Program-made: the position numbers and the translations under genes
Notes under the pieces: generated by a model
What the model saw: the letters and a program-made list of their open reading frames with translations, nothing else
The model's database searches: none
Told to the model about the DNA's origin: nothing
Shown here: positions 1 through 4,854 of the stretch, piece by piece
How the letters are laid out: the number at the start of each line of letters is the position of its first letter
Numbering within the stretch: position 1 is the first letter of the stretch
Origin: Candidatus Omnitrophota bacterium
Lineage (GTDB): Bacteria; Verrucomicrobiota; Verrucomicrobiia; Limisphaerales; UBA1319
Direction: 5' to 3'
Length of the DNA stretch: 7,107 nt
Assembly: GCA_023473405.1 (NCBI GenBank)
Contig: JAMCZD010000397.1
Coordinates: 1-7,107 of the forward strand

Positions 1-245
1 CAATGAAATGGACCCTTTACCAGCCGCCCCGACTTTTCGCTCTGCTCGATCTCCAACAGGTTCGCTCGTGCCTTGGTCTCCCGGATTTTTTCCGATTCGA
101 GACGCCCAACAATGGCGGCGGTGACCTCGCGTGTATGGTATTTCCGCCCGCGGCCCACGGTTACACCGGCTTCCGACAGCCGTTTGGCCAGCGTCTGCCG
201 GTCGATATTCCACTCCCGGGCGGCCTGGTAAAGGGTCCATTTCAT
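1..245 (-). CDS. Phage terminase small subunit, Nu1-like (partial, 3' end cut by window edge)
   Basis: Reading the minus strand from ATG at 245 gives 81 codons starting MKWTLYQAAREWNIDRQTLA, open to the edge. Residues 5-25 read as a helix-turn-helix (QAAREWNIDRQTLAKRL). Next comes a basic segment (GRGRKYHT) and then a charged helix containing ETKARANLLEIEQSEKSGRL. This order (N-terminal winged-helix DNA binding, then a helical segment) is that of lambda Nu1-type small terminase subunits, which recognise the packaging site and recruit the large subunit. No in-frame ATG, GTG or TTG lies between the TAA near 337 and this ATG, so the start is firm. About the last eight codons (bases 1-23) are the reverse complement of the gene's own start and are probably a chimeric join; the true C-terminus is missing. 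The gene heads the packaging module, behind a 205-nt non-coding leader. It could alternatively be a generic phage helix-turn-helix protein, but the Nu1-like layout makes terminase more likely. Confidence 0.72.
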   Translation of the reverse strand, partial: MKWTLYQAAREWNIDRQTLAKRLSEAGVTVGRGRKYHTREVTAAIVGRLESEKIRETKARANLLEIEQSEKSGRLVKGPFH

Positions 246-247
246 TG
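1..247. repeat. Inverted repeat: left edge (1-23) against the small terminase start (225-247)
   Basis: Bases 1-23 are an exact reverse complement of bases 225-247, which hold the terminase ATG and its first codons. After one base of mismatch the similarity continues for a few more bases (CCGCCC). The repeat reaches the very first base of the window. Short identity at the join and position at the edge fit a fold-back chimera or an assembly break better than a biological element. Confidence 0.85.
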
Positions 248-268
248 GTGAGAATTCACAAAATCTCC
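246..268 (-). promoter_or_regulatory. Distant Shine-Dalgarno with a bridging hairpin before the small terminase
   Basis: On the minus strand GGAG (268-265) lies 19 nt from the ATG at 245, too far for a normal ribosome binding site. The intervening bases include GTGA-ATTC-TCAC (259-248), able to form a 4-bp stem with a 4-nt loop. If folded, it leaves 5 + 2 nt between GGAG and ATG, an ideal spacing of about 7. The stem is short, so this is a hypothesis. Confidence 0.35.
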
Positions 269-398
269 GCTCACACGTGAAAACCGGCCTGCTGCGGACC
301 CTGCATTCTTTGGCCGCCCTAGGAGACTCCCTGCCCTGTTATCCCCTATAGGCTCTGGTAATAGCCGACCTGGACGCTGGTATTGTAAGCTGTTGAGC

Positions 399-404
399 AT
401 TATA
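399..404 (-). promoter_or_regulatory. Candidate -10 box (TATAAT) ahead of the small terminase
   Basis: A perfect TATAAT reads on the minus strand at 404-399, roughly 155 nt upstream of the terminase ATG and inside a gene-free leader. No TTGACA-like -35 hexamer occurs 16-18 nt upstream, and no TG extends the -10. If real, it would resemble phage late promoters that need an activator. Confidence 0.3.
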
Positions 405-450
405 GCCTGTCATCGCGAAGGTTGGTTCTTAGGGCATCCGGCATAAATGG

Positions 451-855
451 TTAACCGTTGGAGTCGTCCTGTTCAAAGAACCGAGACACATCCGGATGCT
501 TTGGCCAGTTGGTGATTATGCCATCCTCGTTGACAATCAGTTCAACGTAGTCGCCATATTTACCGGGCACAACACCGTGGGGCACGTAGTTTTGTTCGAT
601 GCTGGCCACGGCTCCGCCGCATTCATCCAGAAGGGTATAGGTGCCCCCGTCGCAGACCTTCATTATAAGCTCTCCAGACTTGCCTTTAGGCCAGCCATGA
701 ACGGCTCCCGTTTCCAGGTCTATTTGAGCGCACCACACATCCCCCTTCCTCAATGGAAAGTTGTTTGGAATGTCCTCCTCCCCGTAACACACCGGAAGCG
801 TCACGCGGATAGAAGTGAGTTCGATTTGCTTTTCCACTTTAATAGTAGCCTTCAT
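451..855 (-). CDS. Phage protein of unknown function (134 aa)
   Basis: The start is ATG at 855, with a weak Shine-Dalgarno-like CGGAA about 7 nt upstream and a 34-nt gap to the preceding stop. The 134-aa protein opens MKATIKVEKQIELTSIRV, followed by WCAQIDLETGAVHGWPKG (41-58), MKVCDGGTYTLLDECG (65-80) and a block around YVPHGVVPGKYGDYVEL (90-106) ending in DGIITNWP. From memory, this pattern (a beta-rich N-terminus, a D-x-x-TG-x-x-x-xWP block, KVCD-G-YTLLD, then YVP...GYGDY...DG-I-NW) recurs in small hypothetical proteins of tailed phages. No catalytic motif, membrane segment or signal peptide is visible. It is the last gene before the terminase leader. Coding status is well supported; function is unknown. 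Confidence 0.8.
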   Translation of the reverse strand: MKATIKVEKQIELTSIRVTLPVCYGEEDIPNNFPLRKGDVWCAQIDLETGAVHGWPKGKSGELIMKVCDGGTYTLLDECGGAVASIEQNYVPHGVVPGKYGDYVELIVNEDGIITNWPKHPDVSRFFEQDDSNG

Positions 856-889
856 AATAATTCCGTTTTCTGTATGATTTCACTTTCTG

Positions 890-1426
890 TCACTTATGCT
901 TGATACCCATTCTTCTTTCTATTCGATTTTGTAATCTGACCTCTGCATATGGATTAGACGGGTGCAGTAACTTGGGGATTGCATTGGCTGCGTTTTGTGG
1001 TAGTCGCCTCTGTCCCAGTAGCCTAATTTGTCTTAGGATTCTTAGCCGCGTCCATGGATTCTCTCCCCTGTGCTGGATTCCCCAAACCATGTCGAGTAAA
1101 TATTCGGGGTCTCGCGTGATGTTGCCTTCTCCGTTCCATGCACGCAGCACTCCTAGCTGTGTGATTCGAGGGAGTTCTTTGAGCCGGCGGCGCGCTTCTC
1201 GCCAATTGCGAGCGCGATTGGCACGCCACTCCTTATGCCATTGACGCATGCCGGATTCTAATGCGTCAAGGCGTTCCTCTGCTGTCTGATGCTTCAGAAG
1301 TTCAGGAAATAAAGGAATGCTATCGCGTTCCTTGGTTATCGCGCGAGATGCTGCGGCTTTTCGCTGCGGATTGCGATCTAGCGAATACTTGCCCGGTTTG
1401 CAGAAGTTAGTCCGCTTGAATTTCAT
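890..1426 (-). CDS. Arginine-rich protein of unknown function (178 aa)
   Basis: I chose ATG at 1426 (MKFKRTNFCKPGKYSLDRN). A TTG at 1465 would add 13 residues but overlap the upstream gene by 59 nt. From 1426 the overlap with the upstream gene (stop at 1407-1409) is 20 nt. Neither start has a good Shine-Dalgarno, so translation probably depends on coupling. The product is strongly basic. Residues about 45-87 form a long predicted helix with several Trp (ERLDALESGMRQWHKEWRAN, then RNWREARRRLKELP). The C-terminal half is also Arg-rich (RLRILRQIRLLGQRRLP). A nucleic-acid-binding or DNA-condensing role is possible from charge alone, but I do not recognise a family. Reading frame and tight packing support a real gene. 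Confidence 0.65.
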   Translation of the reverse strand: MKFKRTNFCKPGKYSLDRNPQRKAAASRAITKERDSIPLFPELLKHQTAEERLDALESGMRQWHKEWRANRARNWREARRRLKELPRITQLGVLRAWNGEGNITRDPEYLLDMVWGIQHRGENPWTRLRILRQIRLLGQRRLPQNAANAIPKLLHPSNPYAEVRLQNRIERRMGIKHK

Positions 1427-1856
1427 TCTGGTTGATCTTTTCGACGTACATATTGCGCTGGGCAATCTTTCTGGCCCGGCAGATTTGCCATTGGGCGCGC
1501 AGTGCTGATTCCCAGGCCAGATAGCGACGTGAGATGCGGCCCATCAATCTTTCCAGGCCCATTAGGCTTGCCCTGGCTATCCGTAAGTAATGATCGCGCA
1601 CTTGTGGCGGGATTTTATCCCAGTGATTTATGTGGCCAGCGTTCTCGAGTTTGAACCAGATTTCACGCGCAAGCCATTCCTCGTCGAAATGCTGATCATT
1701 GCCATTTAGGCTGTGACCTTCATTGTGGCAGAGGCAGGACAGTGAATCCAATAGCATCGTCTTGGTTTCTTCACTGGCATATTTCAAGGCATCTTCCATG
1801 TCCGGATGGACCGGGAAATGCCCGACTGGTGTTACAAGGGTTTTGGGTTCTCTCAT
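1407..1856 (-). CDS. Small phage protein of unknown function (149 aa)
   Basis: ATG at 1856 overlaps by 4 nt (ATGA) the stop of the shifted-frame ORF inside the methyltransferase locus, and lies 12 nt after the methyltransferase stop. It has no clear Shine-Dalgarno of its own (only AAGAA), so re-initiation by upstream ribosomes is likely. The protein has VHPDMEDALKYASEETK near the N-terminus. A central WDKIPPQVRDHYLRIARASL block (79-98) follows the pattern W-x-x-(I/L)P-x-x-x-R-x-x-Y-x-x-x-AR-A-x, which I recall from small helical phage proteins of unknown function. The C-terminus is basic. There is no catalytic motif and no membrane segment. Confidence 0.72.
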   Translation of the reverse strand: MREPKTLVTPVGHFPVHPDMEDALKYASEETKTMLLDSLSCLCHNEGHSLNGNDQHFDEEWLAREIWFKLENAGHINHWDKIPPQVRDHYLRIARASLMGLERLMGRISRRYLAWESALRAQWQICRARKIAQRNMYVEKINQNEIQAD

Positions 1857-2725
1857 GATTCTTGGTGGTCAGATTCGGTTTGGTTGAAGGAGATGCCATG
1901 CGGCGGCAACCACGACTGGAACTTGTCCATCGCCAATGGCGCTGATGCGGTCCATCCTATGGGCCACCCCATTAGCCATTCCGCAAATTCCGGGTTTAGT
2001 GGCGCGGATACTTCCATCTTGGCACCTGATGAACTCGACATCCCGCCAAAGGCAATCTTGACTTCCGTCGCCAATCCGACCTGGCTGGATTTGCCGTATC
2101 TCTTGCGGTTGTAATTGTTGTCCGCCGTCAATACGGTCGGCCAAAGAGATGAAATCTGCTCGTTCAACGGTCGACTGTTTCGATTGGCTGTGTTGAACGA
2201 AGTTTTGCCGCTTCTGAAATCCCTGCTCAGGCATGTAGCCCACAAGGAATAATCGCTTCCGGCGATGGAAACCTCCGAGGTCATTAGCTCCCAGCACTCC
2301 CCATTTCGCATCATACCCCAAGGCGGCCAAGTCGCCGAGAACGGTTCCGAGTCCCCTGCTGGTAAGCCGCGGTGAATTCTCCAGCAGGATGTTTTCTGGT
2401 CCCACTTCGCGAATGATGCGGAGCATTTCCCTCCAGAGACCCGAACGCGGACCGGTAATTCCGACAGCGTTAGGATTGGCTTGGCTGATGTCCTGGCACG
2501 GGAAGCCCCCCGAAACCACGTCAACAATCCCTCGCCATGGTCTGCCGTCGAAATCTTCAATTCGCCCGCACCAGATTGGAAAGGCCGGTAGAAAGCCTTC
2601 GTTCTGTCGCGAGGCCAATTTCTCACATCGGAAGGCGTCGATTTCGACTGCGCAGATTGTCCTCCAGCCAAGAAGTTTCCCTCCGAGTATGCCGCCACCA
2701 GCGCCCGCGAAAAGAGCCAGCTCAT
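1853..2725 (-). CDS. Shifted-frame ORF fully overlapping the methyltransferase (290 aa, possible overprinted gene)
   Basis: Read +1 relative to the methyltransferase, the frame stays open for 290 codons over almost exactly the same span. Its ATG (2725) overlaps the winged-helix stop (ATGA) and lies 6 nt after GGAG (2735-2732), better spaced than the methyltransferase ATG. Its TGA overlaps the next gene's ATG (ATGA at 1856-1853). The protein opens MSWLFSRALVAAYSEG. It then has SFAKWDQKTSCWR (104-116), FSATWPPWGMMRNGECWEL (129-147), two WPTP-like blocks (LWATCLSRDFRSG 161-173; LWPTVLTADN 194-203) and NPEFAEWLMGWPIGWT (244-259). I recall these blocks from phage proteins of unknown function. Each lies on a methyltransferase motif, so the family could be a shadow of a conserved enzyme. 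No catalytic residues are identifiable. That the frame is open and well placed is seen directly; that it is translated is inference. Confidence 0.5.
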   Translation of the reverse strand: MSWLFSRALVAAYSEGNFLAGGQSAQSKSTPSDVRNWPRDRTKAFYRPFQSGAGELKISTADHGEGLLTWFRGASRARTSAKPILTLSELPVRVRVSGGKCSASFAKWDQKTSCWRIHRGLPAGDSEPFSATWPPWGMMRNGECWELMTSEVSIAGSDYSLWATCLSRDFRSGKTSFNTANRNSRPLNEQISSLWPTVLTADNNYNRKRYGKSSQVGLATEVKIAFGGMSSSSGAKMEVSAPLNPEFAEWLMGWPIGWTASAPLAMDKFQSWLPPHGISFNQTESDHQES

Positions 2726-2729
2726 TCAT
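1869..2729 (-). CDS. DNA (cytosine-5-)-methyltransferase, phage type (286 aa)
   Basis: This enzyme would transfer a methyl group from S-adenosylmethionine to C5 of cytosine in a specific DNA sequence. Motifs in order: I, FAGAGGG (7-13), the SAM loop; II, the acidic AVEID (27-31); IV, GGFPCQD with catalytic Cys78; VI, ENSP (Glu117, with Ser where Val is usual); VII region, LGDLAALGYDAKW; VIII, HRRKR (155-159); then about 86 residues holding a short target-recognition segment; IX/X, MANGVAHRMDR and IGDGQVP (251-271), with Asp where Asn is common. At 286 aa it is shorter than many stand-alone enzymes. No restriction endonuclease gene is nearby, so it is an orphan, as usual in phages, where it may protect phage DNA from host restriction. 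The start at 2729 gives the expected N-terminus MNELALFAGAGGG but sits only 2 nt after GGAG. A second frame is open through the whole gene. Confidence 0.88.
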   Translation of the reverse strand: MNELALFAGAGGGILGGKLLGWRTICAVEIDAFRCEKLASRQNEGFLPAFPIWCGRIEDFDGRPWRGIVDVVSGGFPCQDISQANPNAVGITGPRSGLWREMLRIIREVGPENILLENSPRLTSRGLGTVLGDLAALGYDAKWGVLGANDLGGFHRRKRLFLVGYMPEQGFQKRQNFVQHSQSKQSTVERADFISLADRIDGGQQLQPQEIRQIQPGRIGDGSQDCLWRDVEFIRCQDGSIRATKPGICGMANGVAHRMDRISAIGDGQVPVVVAAAWHLLQPNRI

Positions 2730-2994
2730 TGCTCCGTTGGAGATTTTCAGTCTTCATCAGCCGATAGAAGCTTTGTATCCTGCCATCGGGCTGCCGCTCA
2801 TTCTTGTGCTCGATCTCGAACCCTCGAGTGCGCAGGTCGCAGATGCGGCTGTGGATCGCGAAAGCCCCGCTGGCCTTCCAGAGTTCGGGCATCGGAATCC
2901 AGCCCCCTACCGATCTGCGTAGCCTGGCCAGGATGCGATCGCATTGACTATTTCCTCCTTGTGTTGCCCGAAATTCTAGTTGCTGTTGGTTCAT
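2722..2994 (-). CDS. Phage winged-helix DNA-binding protein (HTH_39-type, 90 aa)
   Basis: The start is ATG at 2994 (MNQQQLEFRA), with GGAG 9 nt upstream (3007-3004) and only 4 nt after the stop of the preceding gene. The frame runs open to 3180, but that extension only shadows the upstream gene. Motifs: QCDRILARLR (17-26), GGWIPMPELW (30-39), AIHSRICDLRTRGFEIEHKN (46-65) and SFYRL (75-79). This is the signature of the small phage helix-turn-helix domain Pfam calls HTH_39: helix, wing-forming GxWIPMPEL, then the recognition helix HSRIxDLRxRG and a terminal beta strand. Such proteins sit beside DNA-modification and replication genes in phages; their targets are generally unknown. Its TGA overlaps the second ATG of the methyltransferase locus (ATGA), so translation is probably coupled into that locus. 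Confidence 0.85.
   Translation of the reverse strand: MNQQQLEFRATQGGNSQCDRILARLRRSVGGWIPMPELWKASGAFAIHSRICDLRTRGFEIEHKNERQPDGRIQSFYRLMKTENLQRSNE
2732..2735 (-). promoter_or_regulatory. Shine-Dalgarno GGAG shared by two competing ATGs
   Basis: On the minus strand the order is GGAG-CA-ATG-A-ATG. The first ATG (2729) starts the methyltransferase with a 2-nt spacer. The second (2725) starts the shifted-frame ORF with a 6-nt spacer and also overlaps the stop of the winged-helix gene (TGA 2724-2722). By spacing alone the second start should be favoured. Confidence 0.65.
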
Positions 2995-2998
2995 GATA

Positions 2999-3208
2999 TT
3001 AATCTCCGTCTGGTTGTTTTGGTCCATCCTTGGGTCGAAATCCTTCACATTTACCATCTGGCCCGATCTTACACTGGCTTGGAAGCATGCACTTCTTGTC
3101 ATTATTAAGCAGGCATCCTGTGACATGGCAATCCAGGTCGGGATAATCACGTGAAGCCCAAGGATGATGATGGGGACCATGATGGATTCTCCCGAGTAAA
3201 TTTCTCAT
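2999..3208 (-). CDS. Small Cys/His-rich phage protein (69 aa)
   Basis: Preferred start is ATG at 3208, which overlaps the DUF5131 stop as ATGA and has GGAG 9 nt upstream (3221-3218). An ATG at 3223 would add five residues (MERIA) but has its own ATG inside that Shine-Dalgarno. The protein has an N-terminal His-rich stretch (IHHGPHHHPW, 8-17) and five cysteines at 27, 32, 40, 46 and 54 in DLDCHVTGC...KKCMLPSQCKIGPDGKC. The paired spacing suggests a small zinc- or metal-binding fold, or possibly a disulphide-stabilised one. I recall similar short Cys-rich phage proteins but no assigned function. It lies between DUF5131 and the winged-helix gene and is tightly packed with both. Confidence 0.75.
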   Translation of the reverse strand: MRNLLGRIHHGPHHHPWASRDYPDLDCHVTGCLLNNDKKCMLPSQCKIGPDGKCEGFRPKDGPKQPDGD

Positions 3209-4077
3209 GGCAATTCTCTCCATTCCTCGCCGTCGAGCAGGTGCCCGGCGGCTTTGCGGCCTACTCGTTCCATAAGCCAGGTTCTTGAGTCGATAGGTTG
3301 TCCTTCAAAGCCCTCCCACACATGGCCGTTCCGATCAACCTGGTAGAGTTCTCCGCATCCGTTTTCAGCCTCATCGTCGCGTCCGTCATATAATGGGGTC
3401 ACCGGCCTAAACTCACCCCACTGCTTGAAGAAGAACGCCGTGCCAGTCGCAAAGCACTGGTCGCGGAGCCGGCGCGGACAGTCGGGATGCATCGGCCTGG
3501 CGCCGGGGCCTGTCTCGCCGCCACAAACGACCCAATCAAGCCCGGGTCGATCCCCTTCATTGAGGTAATTGGATAGGTCGATCGGTCCCAGCATCGGCTC
3601 GATGCTCACCCAGCGAAAATAAGCTTGAGTCTGAAGCAGGATCGGAATGTCCCGGTCGGCTTCGTGTTGGTTGCAGACTGTTATCCCGAGCTTGACGTTT
3701 TTCGTTGCCTGCAAACCTTGCAGAGTCGCAATTCGCTTCGTGAGCAAAAGCCAATCAAGGGAGGGCGTTTTCTCAATGAGATCGTGAAACCTGCAACTCC
3801 ATAGTGGATCGACTTCGCTGTCAAACGGGTCGCATAAGTCCACCAGAACGCGGTATCGCTTGCGTTCGGCCGCAACATCCCTGTTCCACCGCAGCGGCGC
3901 GCGCCAGGCGGCTTCGCTGGCCAAGCGCCGAGGGCTGCCTGGCCCCCATTCGACCATGCCGGTTCGCCTGGCCCAGCGTTCCGCGAAACAATGCTCGCAT
4001 CCAGGGCTCACCTTCGTGCAGCCATACCACGGGCTAAATGTCCCGTCGGCATATTCAATTTTAGTCGGGAAGCTCAT
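3205..4077 (-). CDS. DUF5131 / phage Gp37-Gp68 family protein (290 aa)
   Basis: ATG at 4077 follows AGGAG by 5 nt, and the Shine-Dalgarno overlaps the stop of the metallopeptidase gene (4088-4086). The protein opens MSFPTKIEYADGTFSPWYGC, then TKVSPGCEHCFAERWA. The conserved cysteines are Cys20, Cys27 and Cys30 (C-x6-C-x2-C). Further family blocks are LLLTKR, WVSIEPMLGPIDLSNYL, DWVVCGGETGPGARPMHPDC and AFFFKQWGEF. These are the hallmarks of the phage Gp37/Gp68 family (DUF5131), whose three-Cys N-terminus and barrel-like pattern resemble an Fe-S/radical-SAM arrangement, although the Cys spacing differs from the classic C-x3-C-x2-C. The biochemical role is not established; a DNA- or RNA-modifying reaction is an inference. 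Length is normal for the family and no key block is missing. Confidence 0.9.
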   Translation of the reverse strand: MSFPTKIEYADGTFSPWYGCTKVSPGCEHCFAERWARRTGMVEWGPGSPRRLASEAAWRAPLRWNRDVAAERKRYRVLVDLCDPFDSEVDPLWSCRFHDLIEKTPSLDWLLLTKRIATLQGLQATKNVKLGITVCNQHEADRDIPILLQTQAYFRWVSIEPMLGPIDLSNYLNEGDRPGLDWVVCGGETGPGARPMHPDCPRRLRDQCFATGTAFFFKQWGEFRPVTPLYDGRDDEAENGCGELYQVDRNGHVWEGFEGQPIDSRTWLMERVGRKAAGHLLDGEEWRELP

Positions 4078-4085
4078 GTCGTCTC

Positions 4086-4781
4086 CTATGCCGGGACTGT
4101 CGTCGGTTCTACTGTGGGCCGCTTCTTGATATTCTTAACGGCCTTCGAAAATTGCTCCTCGGACATGAGTCCCGAGTCAAATCCCTCGCCGCTGATTTGG
4201 ATCGTTATATCGCCTGGCTTCTTATCGGCATCCTCGCTCTTCTCGGCTCCTGGTTTGGCGCCGACGATTTCCGGCCAGAAATATTGCCCATATGAATCCA
4301 TGATCATTAGAGCCTGGCCCCGTTCCAGGCTATTGCCCTCATGACGCTTGGCCACCTCGACGAACCATCCGACCTCGATGTCGTGAAGGCGTAGCCCCAG
4401 AATTGGTCGCTTCAGAGGATCGCGACGGAAGAAGCCAGCTTGGTCCATCTTCACCACCAGGTGGGTCAATTCATGATCGAGTAGAGCCGCCTGCTGTTCC
4501 TTGCCGGCTTCCAACCAATAATCGCCATCAAGTGTAATCTCGGCATCGCCGCGGCCCATTGCCCGGTCCTTGAGCCCGAGCTTCCTGGTGATGCCCAAGG
4601 CGCGTCGTCCGTCCTTCTGCAGGGCGGTGCCGCGCGCCTGGCCCTTGTCGTCTCGATCCGCGTATGCAAGGACGACATCAATTTTGACGCCGGCCTCCCG
4701 GATGGGTTTATGGGACTCATATTTGCAGACGCCCCAAAGGAGGTCCATGATCTCCGCTCCCGCTTTATCGAATGTTGGCAT
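4086..4781 (-). CDS. Putative phage metallopeptidase (HExxH, 231 aa)
   Basis: ATG at 4781 has a strong AGGAG 5 nt upstream (4790-4787). The zinc-binding helix is LLDHELTHLV with His103, Glu104 and His107 (HExxH). Ahead of it is a beta-rich region (VVLAYADRDDKG, then AEITLDGDYWLEAG). Downstream, RLHDIEVGWFVEVAKRHEG (131-149) probably supplies the third metal ligand. This arrangement matches the 'putative phage metallopeptidase' family, which resembles SprT-like zinc proteases. The substrate is unknown; processing of phage or host proteins in the cytoplasm is a reasonable guess. There is no signal peptide. The C-terminal third (from about 175) is Lys/Glu-rich and then ends in a Pro/Thr tail, looking like a flexible extension. 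It is the only gene of the unit preceded by a sizeable structured gap, and its stop TAG is part of the Shine-Dalgarno of the next gene. Confidence 0.82.
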   Translation of the reverse strand: MPTFDKAGAEIMDLLWGVCKYESHKPIREAGVKIDVVLAYADRDDKGQARGTALQKDGRRALGITRKLGLKDRAMGRGDAEITLDGDYWLEAGKEQQAALLDHELTHLVVKMDQAGFFRRDPLKRPILGLRLHDIEVGWFVEVAKRHEGNSLERGQALMIMDSYGQYFWPEIVGAKPGAEKSEDADKKPGDITIQISGEGFDSGLMSEEQFSKAVKNIKKRPTVEPTTVPA

Positions 4782-4797
4782 ATTATCTCCTTTCCGG

Positions 4798-4853
4798 GGG
4801 AGTGCCGGCGGCGTGTCCTCTGATATGGCATGCGCCGACTTTTCGGCACTCCC
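4798..4853 (-). promoter_or_regulatory. Bulged stem-loop in the metallopeptidase leader
   Basis: GGGAGTGCCG (4798-4807) and CGGCACTCCC (4844-4853) are perfect 10-bp inverted repeats. On the minus strand an inner CGGCG/CGCCG pair can continue the helix across a 6-nt bulge (AAAAGT), giving about 15 bp around a 19-nt loop. The structure ends about 8 nt before the AGGAG of the metallopeptidase. No T-run follows it on the minus strand, so it is not a simple terminator for this operon. On the plus strand it is followed by CTATTTTT and could stop antisense transcription. It could be a translational control element, a processing site or a small structured RNA. Confidence 0.55.
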
Positions 4854-4854
4854 T

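Larger units (their letters stand above)
246..450 (-). other. Non-coding leader ahead of the small terminase; possible promoter and packaging-site region
   Basis: About 205 nt lie between the stop of the 134-aa gene (451-453) and the terminase ATG (245). I found no convincing coding frame. Visible items are a TATAAT hexamer on the minus strand at 404-399, four GTGA/TCAC tetramers close to the terminase start (248-251, 256-259, 271-274, 277-280), and a small GGAG-T-CTCC palindrome near 321-329. In lambdoid phages the cos or terminase-binding site sits beside the small terminase gene, so this gap is where one would look; no cos site can be proven by eye. Confidence 0.4.

Noticed and set aside
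334..345. CCCTGTTATCCC, a 12-base match to part of the 18-base I-SceI homing endonuclease site
   Set aside because: The match breaks on both sides and no homing endonuclease gene is present; most likely chance.
489..498. CATCCGGATG palindrome shared with the right-edge palindrome (7092-7101)
   Set aside because: In both places it encodes His-Pro-Asp in unrelated proteins, and two copies of a 10-mer are weak evidence for a binding site.
2389..2922. Plus-strand ORF (177 codons) antisense to the methyltransferase and winged-helix genes
   Set aside because: Pro/Ser/Arg-rich sequence typical of antisense shadows, crossing the boundary of two well-supported genes.
2995..3180. N-terminal extension of the winged-helix protein to a start at 3180
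   Set aside because: It overlaps the Cys-rich gene, and a good Shine-Dalgarno precedes ATG 2994 just after that gene's stop.
4466..4849. Minus-strand ORF (127 codons) overlapping the metallopeptidase in another frame
   Set aside because: Low-complexity Arg/Ser/Pro text with no known block, ending mid-gene and without ATGA junctions. It contrasts with the shifted frame in the methyltransferase.
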